From: Methanomicrobiales archaeon
GTDB taxonomy: Archaea > Halobacteriota > Methanomicrobia > Methanomicrobiales > JACTUA01
Length of the DNA: 5,949 nt
Assembly (NCBI GenBank): GCA_028678885.1
Contig: JAJRCP010000130.1
Span: forward strand, 1 to 5,949
Direction of reading: 5' to 3'
Each line of letters opens with the position of its first letter. The first letter of the stretch is position 1. The position numbers were made by a program, and so were the translations under genes. The notes beneath the pieces were generated by a model. It made no database searches. It saw nothing but the letters and a program-made list of their open reading frames with translations, and had not been told where the DNA came from. This document shows, piece by piece, positions 5,792 to 5,949 of this stretch.

Positions 5792-5949
5792 ATGGGAAAA
5801 GGGAAGGTTGTACTTGCCTATTCGGGAGGACTAGATACCTCGATCTGCATTCCTCTCCTAAAGGATCGTTACGGATATGATGAAGTAATCACGGTGGTCG
5901 TGAATGTTGGCCAGCGCGAGGAGGAGATCGCGATGGCAACAGAGAAAGG
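5792..5949 (+). CDS. argG: Argininosuccinate synthase, N-terminal part (3' end outside window)
   Basis: ArgG joins citrulline and aspartate with ATP to form argininosuccinate, the step after ornithine carbamoyltransferase uses carbamoyl phosphate. The first 52 codons are present. They show the N-type ATP pyrophosphatase motif AYSGGLDTS (residues 9-17), followed by SICIPLL and a strand leading to NVGQREEE (38-45), matching the start of ArgG. The ATG lies one base after the carB stop and has a strong ribosome binding site. The close spacing implies cotranscription with carA and carB. Truncation is due only to the window edge. Confidence 0.95.
   Translation, partial: MGKGKVVLAYSGGLDTSICIPLLKDRYGYDEVITVVVNVGQREEEIAMATEK

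Noticed and set aside
5158..5793. Open frame (211 codons) on the minus strand opposite the end of carB
   Set aside because: Antisense to the conserved allosteric domain of CarB, with no recognisable motif or ribosome binding site.
5903..5925. NVGQRE in ArgG in place of the more usual aspartate and proline (DVGQPE)
   Set aside because: Asparagine at this place also occurs in known ArgG proteins such as E. coli (ANLGQ), and the position after GQ varies, so this is ordinary family variation.

Overview
This window looks like chromosomal DNA from a methanogenic euryarchaeon, most likely in or near the Methanomicrobiales. The reasons are an archaeal-type carA-carB-argG cluster, AT-rich TATA-like promoters, strong GGAGG ribosome binding sites between tightly packed genes, and a long TPR protein of a kind common in these methanogens. 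The taxonomic call is recognition of protein style, not a search result.

Layout: (1) Bases 1-216, minus strand: the first 72 codons of a cysteine-rich protein that I cannot assign and that runs off the left edge. (2) Bases 217-460: an AT-rich divergent intergenic region with candidate TATA elements facing both ways and two short perfect inverted repeats. (3) Bases 461-1459, plus strand: a 332-residue protein made almost entirely of nine tetratricopeptide repeats. (4) Bases 1460-1564: a spacer with a strong hairpin followed by a T-rich stretch (probable end of the TPR transcript), then a TATA-like element close to the carA start. (5) Bases 1565-5790: carA and carB, the two subunits of glutamine-dependent carbamoyl-phosphate synthetase, overlapping by one base. 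(6) Bases 5792-5949: the N-terminus of argG (argininosuccinate synthase), starting one base after the carB stop and running off the right edge.

How the genes work together: CarA releases ammonia from glutamine, and CarB uses it with bicarbonate and two ATP to make carbamoyl phosphate, which feeds both arginine and pyrimidine synthesis. The co-directional argG, with its ribosome binding site inside the end of carB, ties this locus to arginine synthesis. CarB also keeps the residues that form the ornithine-activation site in the E. coli enzyme. The TPR gene and the minus-strand gene are probably separate transcription units.

Most of the window is ordinary core metabolism. I see no mobile element, CRISPR array, RNA gene or clearly new system. 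The parts most worth a second look are the unidentified cysteine-rich gene with its divergent control region, and the hairpin that can fold two ways before carA.
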